Positions 1-7,611 are shown, counted from the first letter of the stretch. The stretch is 24,927 nucleotides of DNA from JACVRN01 sp035276685 (GCA_035276685.1 DATELK010000183.1:1-24927), one strand, 5' to 3'. Notes: generated by a model from the letters alone, not told the origin. A program made the numbers and translations.

Positions 1-579
1 CGCCGTCCCCGCGCCAATGAGAATCGCGTCGTGCTCGTGGCGCAGCTGGTGGACTCGCCTGCGCGCCGACTCGCCCGTAATCCAGCGCGAGTCGCCCGTG
101 CGCGTCGCGGTGCGCCCGTCCAGCGAGACTGCCATCTTCAAATGCACGAAGGGCCGCCCACGGCGCATGAAGTGTATATACTTTTCGTTGAGCCGCTCGG
201 CCTCTCGCGCGAGAACGCCAGTCTGAACCTCAAGCCCCGCACGGCGAAGATGAGCGAAGCCTTTGCCCGAGACCTTCGGGTTAGGGTCTTCTATGGAAGA
301 GACCACGCGGCGTATGCCCGCCTCTATGAGCGCGTCCGTGCATGGCGGCGTGCGCCCGTGATGAGCGTGAGGCTCAAGTGAAACGTAGGCCGTGCCGTCC
401 TTTGCTCGCCCGCCTGCCTCTTCCAGCGCGAGCGTCTCCGCGTGCTTGACTCCGTCGTAAAGATAAAAGCCCTCGCCCGCCACGTCATTGCCGCTGTCAA
501 CAATCACGCAGCCTACAAGAGGGCTAGGGCTCACCTGTCCAACACCGCGCGCCGCTAATTGAAGCGCGCGTCGCATCAT
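1..579 (-). CDS. ribD: RibD, riboflavin biosynthesis deaminase/reductase, N-terminal part (3' end cut by window edge)
   Basis: Bifunctional RibD deaminates the pyrimidine ring and then reduces the ribosyl side chain in riboflavin synthesis (cytosolic). I translated 193 codons on the minus strand. Seen: the deaminase core with HAE at residues 46-48 and PPCTDAL around 78-84, followed by the start of the reductase domain (FVHLKMAVSLDGRTATRTGDSRWITGE). The reading frame is open to the window edge, so the C-terminal reductase half is missing. Odd points: the first zinc-ligand Cys of the usual EPC motif is His here (EPHAHHGRTPPC, His71), with normal 9-residue spacing to Cys80, and the usual PNP near residue 18 is PSP. 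The start is unsure. ATG ATG at 579/576 lies slightly inside the usual N-terminus (DERMMRRAL), and an in-frame TTG at 624 inside the heptanucleotide repeat would restore the preceding residues. It follows ftsY by 50 bp on the same strand, so the two are probably co-transcribed. Confidence 0.93.
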   Translation of the reverse strand, partial: MMRRALQLAARGVGQVSPSPLVGCVIVDSGNDVAGEGFYLYDGVKHAETLALEEAGGRAKDGTAYVSLEPHAHHGRTPPCTDALIEAGIRRVVSSIEDPNPKVSGKGFAHLRRAGLEVQTGVLAREAERLNEKYIHFMRRGRPFVHLKMAVSLDGRTATRTGDSRWITGESARRRVHQLRHEHDAILIGAGTA

Positions 580-591
580 ACGCTCATCTAA

Positions 592-622
592 GTCCGGAGT
601 CTGGAGTCTGGAGTCTGGAGTC
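592..622. repeat. Heptanucleotide tandem repeat (GTCTGGA x4)
   Basis: Four tandem 7-bp units lie between ftsY and ribD: GTCCGGA (592-598), then three exact GTCTGGA copies (599-619), then a partial GTC. The array fills most of the 50-bp gap between two co-directional genes. A second heptad-based element, of different unit sequence, lies between mlaF and mlaD. Confidence 0.85.
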
Positions 623-629
623 AAATTCT

Positions 630-1976
630 TTATTCAAACAGGCTGTTGACGTACTGCTCGGAATCGAAGACCACAAGGTCGTCAACCTTTTCGCCGATGC
701 CCGCGTAGCGTATGGGCAGGTTAAGCTCCCTGGCAATCGCGACGGCAATGCCGCCTTTGGCCGTGCCGTCGAGCTTCGTCAGGACGATGCCCGTCACGCC
801 CGCGACCTTCAAAAACTGCCGCGCCTGTTCGAGACCGTTCTGGCCCGTCACGGCGTCAATCACAAGCAGCGTCTCGTGCGGCGCGCCTTCAACCTCTCTG
901 CCCGCCACACGCTTCATCTTCTCAAGCTCTGCCATCAGGTTAGACTTGTTGTGAAGGCGGCCCGCCGTGTCGATGATAAGCACGTCCGAGTTTCTGGCCT
1001 TCGCCGCCTTGAGCGAATCGAAGAGCACGGCGGCAGGGTCAGTCCCCTGCTTCTGCTGTATGAGCGGCACGCCCGTTCGCTCTGCCCAGATGGCGAGCTG
1101 GTCGGAGGCGGCGGCGCGGAAGGTATCGGCCGCGCAGATGAGCACGTCGTTGCCCTCGGCCTTGATGCGCTGCGCGAGCTTTCCAATCGTGGTGGTTTTC
1201 CCCACGCCGTTGACGCCGACTATCATCATCACGTAAGGCGTGACGGTTTCGGGCACGCTCGTCTCGGACTGCACGCCCTGCGCTTCCGACGCCCGCAGTA
1301 TGTCCAGAAGCTCCGTCTTGATGGCGTCTTTGAGAGCCGCTATGTCGTTAATCTGCTGGCGTGCTATGCCGCGCCTCACGCTCTCAAGAATCGAGATGGT
1401 AGTAGAGACGCCTATGTCGGCAGCAATCAGCGCCTCTTCCAGCTCGTCCAGAAGCTCCGCGTCAATCTGCTTTCGTCCCTGAAAGATGGTGTCAATCTTC
1501 TCGGAAAGAGACTCGCGCGTCGAGGCTACGGCGCGACGAAAGCGCGCGGCGAACTCCTGCTCAAGCGCGGCCTCTTCCGCCTGCAACTCTTCAATCGAGC
1601 GGTCAAGGCCGAGTATGGACGAAGAGAAGGTGGAGCGAGACGGCACGGGCTTCTGCACGGCAGGCTTGACAGGCTCAGCCGCGCTCGGAGCAGAAGCGGC
1701 GGGCGGCGCAACAGGCTGCGGCCGCTCCGTGACTGTGTGAGTCTCGTCGGCCGGAGGCGGCGTAGGCGCTCCGCCCGTCGGCGTAGGCTCAATGATGGGA
1801 GTCGCAGGCGCACTCGTTTGCGCGCCGCTCTCCTGCCCGAGGCTCGCGGGCGCTTGAAGCCTCTCACCTGTAGTTTCCGACTCGGGCGCGGGCCTCTCTT
1901 CCCTGCGCGCAGGCGTCGGGTCATTCAGTCCGAGCGAGATGAACTGCTCTTTATTCTTGCGTCTCCAAAATGCCAT
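630..1976 (-). CDS. ftsY: FtsY, signal recognition particle receptor GTPase
   Basis: FtsY docks SRP-ribosome complexes at the inner membrane for co-translational insertion; it is a cytosolic, membrane-associated SRP GTPase. The 448 residues show an N-terminal Pro/Ala/Glu-rich linker of about 110 residues (the acidic A domain of FtsY, low conservation), the helical N domain (about 125-245), and the NG GTPase: P-loop GVNGVGKTT (254-262), DTFRAAA (284-290), DTAGR (336-340), TKLDGTAKGG (400-409) and the closing GIGEKVDDL (426-434). The A-domain length separates it from Ffh, which would carry a C-terminal M domain instead. The start MAFWRRKNK is typical of FtsY. A weak AGGAT sits just upstream, and a good sigma-70-like promoter lies about 50-80 bp upstream. 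ribD follows by 50 bp. Confidence 0.97.
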   Translation of the reverse strand: MAFWRRKNKEQFISLGLNDPTPARREERPAPESETTGERLQAPASLGQESGAQTSAPATPIIEPTPTGGAPTPPPADETHTVTERPQPVAPPAASAPSAAEPVKPAVQKPVPSRSTFSSSILGLDRSIEELQAEEAALEQEFAARFRRAVASTRESLSEKIDTIFQGRKQIDAELLDELEEALIAADIGVSTTISILESVRRGIARQQINDIAALKDAIKTELLDILRASEAQGVQSETSVPETVTPYVMMIVGVNGVGKTTTIGKLAQRIKAEGNDVLICAADTFRAAASDQLAIWAERTGVPLIQQKQGTDPAAVLFDSLKAAKARNSDVLIIDTAGRLHNKSNLMAELEKMKRVAGREVEGAPHETLLVIDAVTGQNGLEQARQFLKVAGVTGIVLTKLDGTAKGGIAVAIARELNLPIRYAGIGEKVDDLVVFDSEQYVNSLFE

Positions 1977-2027
1977 GAATCCTATAGATGCCTTTGTGAA
2001 TTAAGAACTGTGTTAAGTGAAAGAAGG

Positions 2028-2057
2028 ATTATAAACACAACCACCGCACTACGACAA
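2028..2057 (-). promoter_or_regulatory. Putative sigma-70 promoter for ftsY(-ribD)
   Basis: Read on the minus strand there is a perfect -10 TATAAT (2028-2033) preceded by an 18-bp spacer and a -35-like TTGTCG (2052-2057). It lies about 50 bp upstream of the ftsY start and points at it. The -10 is exact, the -35 matches 4 of 6, and the spacer is one base above optimum. Confidence 0.5.
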
Positions 2058-2071
2058 AAGCCGAGCAACAA

Positions 2072-2168
2072 ACAGGCAGAACCGCCTGCGGTAGCGGGCG
2101 GGTATTATCCAAGCCAGAGTCAAGCTAAAGGATAATACCCGTCCGCTACCGCAGGCGGTTCTGACCTG
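2072..2168. repeat. MITE/REP-like intergenic palindrome, 34-bp arms
   Basis: The left arm (2077-2110) and right arm (2130-2163) are reverse complements at 33 of 34 positions, with a 19-nt loop (2111-2129). Both arms carry the core CCGCCTGCGGTAGCGG or its complement. The outer flanks ACAGG/CCTGT extend the stem with one bulged base. The element has no coding capacity and lies between the end of the 2183-2947 gene and the ftsY promoter. It could double as a terminator for the upstream minus-strand gene, though no U tract follows. The compact, GC-rich, non-coding form resembles REP/MITE elements. Confidence 0.75.
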
Positions 2169-2182
2169 TGTTTCTATCTTTA

Positions 2183-2947
2183 TTAGTAAGCCAGAGCGTA
2201 CTTGAACCGGCTCATTATTCGGCGCGCTCTGCGCTTGATTAAAGCCCGCTTAATCATTCCCGCAGGCCATGCCATCTTCCATGTCATCAGAATCGCGCCC
2301 TTAATGGTCGGGCGAAAGACGCTCGCCTTTTCGTCCAGGTAGAGATAGCCGAACTCCACCTGCTTCATAAGAGTCTTGGTAAACGAAGTCGAGACAGAGC
2401 GGATTTCATCGCCCTCGGCCGGAAGAACGCTGTAAACGCCCGGCGCTTCGGCGTGCGGCTGCACCATCTGCCTATGAATCTTGTAGAGGGCCCAGGGATT
2501 TTTGACCTCCGGGAACTGATAGATAAGCTTCTCCGGATAGGTTCTGTAAGGATTAGGGTCGGTGCCGGTGTTCGTGCATATCTCTACGCCGTTCGACAAC
2601 TCAGTGTTGAACTCTATGATTGAGCGGTGAATGCTGCTGATGCCCGCGTCGGCCAGCATGTCATACACGAGCGCAGCTTCTTTCGTCTGGCGATTCACGA
2701 GCAGCAGCAGATATGCACGCACGTTCGTCGTCAGCTCAGATTTATGCAGGCACGCCACAGTCTCAAACCCTTGCCCCGCGAGTATCTCTCTTGAGCGCGA
2801 AAAGGCTGCGAAAATCTGCGGCGGCAAGTCCCTAGGATTAACCACCGTAAACTCCGGGTATGCCTGGCTCTTCTGCGTCAGATAGATAACCAGAGGCCCC
2901 AGCAGGTGCGGCATAAGCATCAGGAGAAAGATTGTAAGGAGAAACAT
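2183..2947 (-). CDS. Unrecognised membrane-anchored protein, 254 aa
   Basis: I do not recognise this family. Seen: a hydrophobic N-terminus (residues 1-24) that would serve as an uncleaved membrane anchor. It is followed by a soluble domain with several aromatic-rich strands (for example YRTYPEKLIYQFPEVKNPWALYKIHRQM, shown only in part as a landmark, around 134-161), a weakly hydrophobic stretch near 214-231, and a very basic C-terminus (RALIKRRARRIMSRFK). There is no signal-peptidase motif and no enzymatic motif I can name. A good ribosome binding site, AAGGAG about 7 nt before the ATG, supports the start. It lies 64 bp downstream of the HD-GYP gene on the same strand, so the two are probably co-transcribed. 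Confidence 0.8.
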   Translation of the reverse strand: MFLLTIFLLMLMPHLLGPLVIYLTQKSQAYPEFTVVNPRDLPPQIFAAFSRSREILAGQGFETVACLHKSELTTNVRAYLLLLVNRQTKEAALVYDMLADAGISSIHRSIIEFNTELSNGVEICTNTGTDPNPYRTYPEKLIYQFPEVKNPWALYKIHRQMVQPHAEAPGVYSVLPAEGDEIRSVSTSFTKTLMKQVEFGYLYLDEKASVFRPTIKGAILMTWKMAWPAGMIKRALIKRRARRIMSRFKYALAY

Positions 2948-3011
2948 TGGAGGCTCCTTTTTCTATGAGAGTGTCGAGCGGGTAAAGCGGCGCGAGAGCC
3001 TGCGGCTCATA

Positions 3012-4856
3012 CTAGACCTGCGCGGGAGCCGCAGGCGCGGCCGGTTGTTCCACAGCCGCAGGCTTGACTCCATTCGAATTGGTCTTCGCAGGCTGTCGCA
3101 GCCTGACCCTGCCGGGCGAAATCTGCCCCGACTCGCAGGCTTCCATGAGCGCGGCCACGACCGATTCGTCATAGCGACTGCCCACGAACTTCTTTATGAG
3201 GCCGAGCGCGTCTTCAAACTTCATGGCCTTCTGGTAGGGACGGTCTGTCGTCATGGCGTCGAAGGTGTCCGCGACAGCGACTATGCGCGCCTGCATCGGA
3301 ATCTCGTCCCCCTTCAAGCCCTGCGGGTAGCCTTTGCCGTCCACCATCTCGTGGTGCATGTACATGCCCGGCAGGAAGTCCTTCATGGCCGGAATCTGCG
3401 ACATTATCTTGAAGCCCTTCTGCGGGTGCTGCTTCATTATCTCGAACTCGTCGGCAGTCAGCGCCGCAGGCTTCTTCAGTATGTTGTCGTCAATGCCTAT
3501 CTTGCCTACGTCGTGAAGCAGCGCGGAGACACGAATGTTCTCCACCTCGTCGTCAGGCATGTCCAGCCTCTGGGCTATGGCGACGGAGATGCGCGAGACG
3601 CGCTCGGAATGGCCGCGCGTGTAAGGGTCTTTGCCGTCTATAGCTGCGGCCAGAGCCTTGACCGTGCCTATGAACAGCTCACGATTTTCGTCCGCCGCGC
3701 GTTGCAGGTCGTTGATGAAGCGCTCGACCTGGTCTGTCATGATGTTGAAGGACTCGCCAAGGTCTCCAAGCTCAGTGCGGCTGCGCACCTGTATGCGCTG
3801 CGAGAAGTCGCCGCCCGCTATGCGGTGCGCGCCTGCGGCCAGCTCTCTGACGGGCTGCGTCAGTCGCTTCGCCCCTATGAATCCAATCAGCAGCACGAAG
3901 AGCGACGCCCCCATGCTTATCATAAAAGTCTGGCGGCGCATGTCCGCGACAGAAGCTAAAGCGGCCCGCTCGTCCTGTATGGCTATCACGCCCAAGCGAG
4001 AGGTGCTGCCAAGTTCTGCGGTCGCGTAGGAGCCCAGCATCTCCACTCGCTTGCCGTCCCTCACAGCCGCGAAGGGAGAGAGCGCAGACTGAACCTGCGT
4101 TCCGGACTCAAGCCAGTCCTGCACCACTTTCAAATCAGACATCGTGCGCTGGCTGAAGGCCACGCGCTCATCCGGGTGGGCCACGGCGCGGCCCTGCTGG
4201 TCTACGGCGAACACAACGGGCAGCCCTGCGTCCAGAAGCTCGCGCTCGCTCTTGGCAGAAGGCTGCTGCACGGCACGGAAGACTTCACGAAAAGAGATGA
4301 TGGCTACCACGGCAGCTACAACTTCATCGCCGCTATCTCCGCCCATGACGGGCGCTGCTATAGTCAGTCCCATCTCTTGCCCGGAACGAATTATCTCAGG
4401 GCGGCTGACTACAAGCCCGCGCCCGCTCATGCGCGCAAGGACTTCGCCCACGCGCTCGTCCACCTCCTGACGGCGAATCACGTCGGGCTGAAATGCAGTG
4501 TGCGGCTCTCCCTGCACGGGCAGTATGGCAAGGGCAATCAGGTTCGGGTCGTCCTGCAAGGTCTTAAGGAGGCGGCGGTCTGCCCCTTCTTCATTTAAGG
4601 CACGGACGCCGCCCGCAAGCTCGAAGGCTCGCGCGAGGCCCGTCACCACGTCCCTGTAGCGCTGCCCGTAAAGCTCTATCTGCCGCGCCTTGTCCTGCAC
4701 AAGCTGCGCCTGATAGCGCCCCTCAACCGAGCGCAGCTCTTCCGCGCTGCGGTTAGAGAGCAGCCAGCCCGCCAGAGCCAGCGGGAAAAGCCCCACGACC
4801 AGCAGGACGGCAAGGACTATGTAAAGGAGGCGCAGTCGCCGGAAACGGTCAAGCAT
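3012..4856 (-). CDS. HD-GYP domain cyclic-di-GMP phosphodiesterase with extracytoplasmic sensor and HAMP
   Basis: Likely an inner-membrane receptor that degrades cyclic-di-GMP in response to an external signal. The 614 residues show TM1 (about 11-33), a periplasmic sensor region (34-305, Cache-like length), TM2 (about 309-329), HAMP (330-383) and an HD-GYP domain (about 395-575). Catalytic landmarks: HSERVSR at 416, HDVGKIGI at 448-455, HHEMVDGKGYP at 501-511 and ADTFDAMT at 529. These agree with an active HD-GYP enzyme; the usual Arg in HHER is Met here. The last 35 residues are a low-complexity Ala/Pro tail. No convincing Shine-Dalgarno sequence precedes the ATG, so the start is chosen because TM1 begins at once. 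The 2183-2947 gene follows closely. Confidence 0.92.
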   Translation of the reverse strand: MLDRFRRLRLLYIVLAVLLVVGLFPLALAGWLLSNRSAEELRSVEGRYQAQLVQDKARQIELYGQRYRDVVTGLARAFELAGGVRALNEEGADRRLLKTLQDDPNLIALAILPVQGEPHTAFQPDVIRRQEVDERVGEVLARMSGRGLVVSRPEIIRSGQEMGLTIAAPVMGGDSGDEVVAAVVAIISFREVFRAVQQPSAKSERELLDAGLPVVFAVDQQGRAVAHPDERVAFSQRTMSDLKVVQDWLESGTQVQSALSPFAAVRDGKRVEMLGSYATAELGSTSRLGVIAIQDERAALASVADMRRQTFMISMGASLFVLLIGFIGAKRLTQPVRELAAGAHRIAGGDFSQRIQVRSRTELGDLGESFNIMTDQVERFINDLQRAADENRELFIGTVKALAAAIDGKDPYTRGHSERVSRISVAIAQRLDMPDDEVENIRVSALLHDVGKIGIDDNILKKPAALTADEFEIMKQHPQKGFKIMSQIPAMKDFLPGMYMHHEMVDGKGYPQGLKGDEIPMQARIVAVADTFDAMTTDRPYQKAMKFEDALGLIKKFVGSRYDESVVAALMEACESGQISPGRVRLRQPAKTNSNGVKPAAVEQPAAPAAPAQV

Positions 4857-5267
4857 GAAAGGCTTAGGATTTTTAAGAAGCGCTTAAGCCTGTTTCGTAG
4901 AGCCGAAGGAAAAGTCTGGGCAGTAGGCTCCACGTCAGGCTCAAAATGGGATTAGCCGGGCCGACCCGTCCGTGGGTCGGCTCTCGAAGGCTATAGTACG
5001 CGGCTTGGCCCGTGGCTGTCAATGTTTAGCTATTTTTAATCTACTGACATAAAAGGATTAATTAGCCGCTTCCGCGTTACCGCTCAAGGATTTGGAGACC
5101 CGGCACAGGGTTTTGCGGTATAAGATAATTTGACAGACTGAAAGGGCCCTGGAAGCGTCTAAATGGTTGGGCGCGATGGAGCAGCATCTGCGTGAGAAGC
5201 GGCGCTCGAATCTGCTCCGATTCTCTAAGGGCTCACGACGTGACTCCCTTTTGCGGCGCGAGAGAGG
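4857..5267. other. Divergent intergenic region between the HD-GYP and ECF sigma genes
   Basis: About 410 bp separate two diverging genes, so promoters for both should be here. Seen: a perfect 8-bp stem, 6-nt loop hairpin at 4960-4981 (GCCGACCC/GGGTCGGC) with no T tract, and an AT-rich patch at 5119-5131 (TATAAGATAATTTG) followed by TTGACA at 5130-5135. I could not match a full -35/-10 pair at proper spacing. No small gene with a ribosome binding site was visible. Confidence 0.5.
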
Positions 5268-5831
5268 ATGGAGACGACCAGCGACGAGCAGATGGTAGAG
5301 CGTGCCCTTTCGGGCGACGCTGACGCTTTCGGCGTGATTGTGCGGCGCTGGGAGCGGCGTATCTACGCGCTCGCCTTCGGCATGCTGGGCCGGGAGGAGG
5401 AGGCGCGAGACGCCACGCAGGAAACTTTTCTGGCTGCGTTTCGCAACCTGCGCGGCTTTCGCGGCGACGCAAAAGTCTCATCATGGCTGCACCGCATAGC
5501 GGTCAACCAGTGCATCACAAGGCAGCGCCGCGCACGCGTCCGCGCAGAGTCCGCGATTGAGGATGAGACGGAACGTGACGAAGCCTCTTTCACGACAGCC
5601 GCCATATTGTCGCCCGCGCGTCAGGCCGAAGCGCGCGAGCGCACGGAGGCCGTCAGGCGGGCCGTCTCGGCCCTGCCGGTGGAATTGAGACAGGTCATCG
5701 TCATGAAAGAGTTCGAGGAGATGACCTTTCAGGAGATAGCAGAGGCGCTCGATTTACCACTGAGCACGGTCAAGAGCCGCCTTTACACGGCGCTCAAACA
5801 GTTGAGGATGAGGCTCGGAAGCCACAGCTGA
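5268..5831 (+). CDS. ECF-type RNA polymerase sigma factor (RpoE-like)
   Basis: An alternative sigma factor that redirects RNA polymerase, probably in response to envelope stress. The 187 residues show sigma region 2 (about 20-90, with DATQETFLAAFRNLRGFRGDAKVSSWLHRIAVN as the core, residues 48-80) and sigma region 4 (about 125-180, with LPVELRQVIVMKEFEEMTFQEIAE leading into the HTH LDLPLSTVKSRLYTALKQLR). There is no region 1.1 or 3, as expected for ECF factors. The next gene, 35 bp downstream, is a zinc-finger anti-sigma factor, which supports the assignment. The ATG at 5268 gives the usual short lead before EQMVERALSGD. A GAGAGG run abuts the ATG too closely to be an ideal binding site. Confidence 0.95.
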   Translation: METTSDEQMVERALSGDADAFGVIVRRWERRIYALAFGMLGREEEARDATQETFLAAFRNLRGFRGDAKVSSWLHRIAVNQCITRQRRARVRAESAIEDETERDEASFTTAAILSPARQAEARERTEAVRRAVSALPVELRQVIVMKEFEEMTFQEIAEALDLPLSTVKSRLYTALKQLRMRLGSHS

Positions 5832-5866
5832 AGAGGCTCAGGATAAATGGCGAGAGGTTCTATACT

Positions 5867-6631
5867 ATGAAGGATAAGCCGGAACAGACCAACACTTCCT
5901 GCGCTCGCGCGGAAGATTTGGTCACTTATCTTTACAACGAGGCGAGTGAGCTAGAGGCGGCAGAGTTCAGACGCCACCTTGACGAGTGCGCTACTTGCGC
6001 GCAGGAGATGTCAGTCTTCAAGAGCGTGCGCGAGGACGTAATAGAATGGCGCAACCAGTCGCTTCCCTCCTTCGACTTTCAGCAGGCCGGGGCGGCACCC
6101 GTTTACTCAAAGGCGGAAGCGGCTTCAGGGAAGCGCTCGGCCCTCGCCGCTCTTCGTCAATTCTTCACGCTCGCGCCCGCGTGGATGCGCGCTGCGACGG
6201 CCGTGGCCGCTCTTATCATCTGCGCGCTGGTAGTCTTCACGGCCATACATTTTTCGGAACGGCAGGGAGAAATAGCGAAGGTCGCGCCGCAATCACCTGC
6301 ACAGTCCGCGCCTGACAAAGTGACTCAGCCTCGCCCGCAGGAGGTTAAGCAGAGCGTGCCGCAGGAGACGGAAGTAAAGCAGGCTTCTGTGGTGGAGCAG
6401 AAGCGCGCGGTCGAGGTGGCGAAAGATACGCCCGTGTCGCCTCGCGCGAAGTCACGTAAGGCTACGGGCGCTCCTGTCTCGGTAGCTCAACAGAGGCGCG
6501 CCGCGCCCGACAAAGCAAAGGCTTCACAGGAAGCGCGCCAGCAGTTGGCGGAGCTTGTGCAGACAAGCAAGGATGACGACGACCTGCCTAGGCTGTCGGA
6601 TTTGATAGAGGATTCTAGCGGCTCTAATTAA
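5867..6631 (+). CDS. Membrane-anchored zinc-finger anti-sigma factor
   Basis: Likely sequesters the ECF sigma factor encoded just upstream. The 254 residues show a cytosolic zinc-binding anti-sigma (ZAS) fold with Cys12, His37, Cys41 and Cys44 (the HLDECATC motif, H-x3-C-x2-C). A single TM follows at about 106-128 (AATAVAALIICALVVFTAI), then an extracytoplasmic tail of about 125 residues that is rich in Lys, Gln, Pro and Ala and ends in an acidic stretch. Release could therefore follow a periplasmic signal, by regulated proteolysis or by redox/zinc loss; neither is shown by the sequence. The ATG has GAGAGG about 9 nt upstream. It sits in a tight operon with the sigma factor and the Spy-like gene. 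Confidence 0.92.
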   Translation: MKDKPEQTNTSCARAEDLVTYLYNEASELEAAEFRRHLDECATCAQEMSVFKSVREDVIEWRNQSLPSFDFQQAGAAPVYSKAEAASGKRSALAALRQFFTLAPAWMRAATAVAALIICALVVFTAIHFSERQGEIAKVAPQSPAQSAPDKVTQPRPQEVKQSVPQETEVKQASVVEQKRAVEVAKDTPVSPRAKSRKATGAPVSVAQQRRAAPDKAKASQEARQQLAELVQTSKDDDDLPRLSDLIEDSSGSN

Positions 6632-6675
6632 GAGCTACCGATTTTATAGAAGACGGAAGATAGAGGTCACTGACG

Positions 6676-7242
6676 ATGAAGCTGAACATAAGCGGGAAGC
6701 TTGGGGTAGCATTCGTGCTCGTCTCTTTTCTGCTTCTCATTATCTTTTCGACGGCGCAGGTCTTCGCCCAAGGTGAGCAGGAGCCGCCGCAGGAACAGTC
6801 GGGCCAGCGCCCGCCCGTAAGAGGAGACGGCGATCTTGTGCGGCAGCTGAACCTCTCGCCCGAGCAGATTGAGAAGATACGCGCCATACGCGAGGGGAAC
6901 CGCGAGCAGCGTCGCCAGATAGGGCAAAGGATACGGGCGGCGCGTCAGGCGCTTGACCGCGCCATCTACCTTGAGAACGCGGACGACGCTGTGGTAGAGC
7001 AGCGCGCACGCGAGCTGGCAGAGGCTCAGGCCGCACAGGTTCGGCTGCAAGCGCTCGTTGAATTGTCCGTGCGGCGAGTGCTCACGCCCGAACAGCTTCA
7101 AATGTTCCGCGACCTTCGCCTGCGCGCAGAAGGCCGACGACGCGGTCGCTTTCCTGAGGACGGCGCGCGTCCCGCCTTCGATAACCGCAGGCAGCCCTCT
7201 GACGGGGTGCGTCCTCCGCGCCAGCGCCGCTCCGGCCCGTGA
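6676..7242 (+). CDS. Spy/CpxP-like periplasmic LTxxQ-motif protein
   Basis: Probable periplasmic chaperone or stress sensor. The 188 residues open with a signal peptide or anchor (hydrophobic 9-27, plausible cleavage after VFA at 31). A mostly helical domain follows, bracketed by two LTxxQ-type motifs, LSPEQ (60-64) and LTPEQ (136-140), the hallmark of the Spy/CpxP/ZraP group. The C-terminal 40 residues are Arg/Pro-rich and probably disordered. It lies 44 bp after the anti-sigma gene and ahead of a strong terminator, so sigma, anti-sigma and this protein form one cassette. By analogy with Cpx/RpoE systems it may be a target or feedback component; that is inference. Confidence 0.85.
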   Translation: MKLNISGKLGVAFVLVSFLLLIIFSTAQVFAQGEQEPPQEQSGQRPPVRGDGDLVRQLNLSPEQIEKIRAIREGNREQRRQIGQRIRAARQALDRAIYLENADDAVVEQRARELAEAQAAQVRLQALVELSVRRVLTPEQLQMFRDLRLRAEGRRRGRFPEDGARPAFDNRRQPSDGVRPPRQRRSGP

Positions 7243-7271
7243 CGGCTCAATCATGAAAAGGATTTTATGGG

Positions 7272-7300
7272 AAGGCCGCCTGTGATAGAGGCGGCCTTTT
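7272..7300 (+). terminator. Rho-independent terminator closing the ECF sigma operon
   Basis: A perfect 10-bp stem AAGGCCGCCT / AGGCGGCCTT (7272-7281 and 7289-7298) with a 7-nt loop is followed by Ts to 7300. It sits 30 bp after the stop of the Spy-like gene. Confidence 0.9.
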
Positions 7301-7611
7301 CCGCTTAACTGGCAACGCTTCTTCCCTACCCGATGAAGTCAAAATTTAGCCTCTCACTTCCCTCTCTAAAGCCGCCTGCATTTATAACTTGACGGCATGA
7401 GCCTATTTTGAGCATCATGATGCCGCTCGTTCACAGTTTCCGCGCACCTTTTGCCCCGGAAGAGCGTCCCGCGCGTTGCGGCGGGCAGGATGTGCCAGAG
7501 ACTATTCCGGCGTGAGAAAGATTCAAATTTGCTGAAGCGTTTACAGCTCATGCCAGGCTGCACAGCTACAGGCGTGCGCGCTTCCCTGGGCGCGCTCTCT
7601 ATTCCGACTCG
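7301..7611. other. Intergenic region upstream of the Mla operon
   Basis: About 310 bp with no credible gene. It contains a perfect 12-bp palindrome GCATCATGATGC at 7412-7423 and a TTGACG hexamer just upstream (7389-7394) without a good -10 at 17 bp. The promoter of the mla operon must lie here or further upstream. No Shine-Dalgarno sequence is visible before mlaE. Confidence 0.45.

Noticed and set aside
592..622. A CRISPR-like array
   Set aside because: The units are 7 bp in direct tandem without spacers, so this is a simple heptad repeat. No Cas genes are present.
876..2135. A 419-codon plus-strand open frame opposite ftsY
   Set aside because: It is antisense to an unmistakable FtsY, its protein is Arg/Leu-rich low-complexity sequence, and it runs into the intergenic palindrome. 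It is a shadow of GC-rich coding DNA.
3045..3959. A 304-codon plus-strand open frame opposite the HD-GYP gene
   Set aside because: Antisense to a complete HD-GYP protein, with no recognisable domain and composition typical of a reverse frame.
4960..4981. A rho-independent terminator in the gap before the sigma factor gene
   Set aside because: The 8-bp hairpin has no T tract on either strand and lies upstream of both diverging genes, where no terminator is needed.
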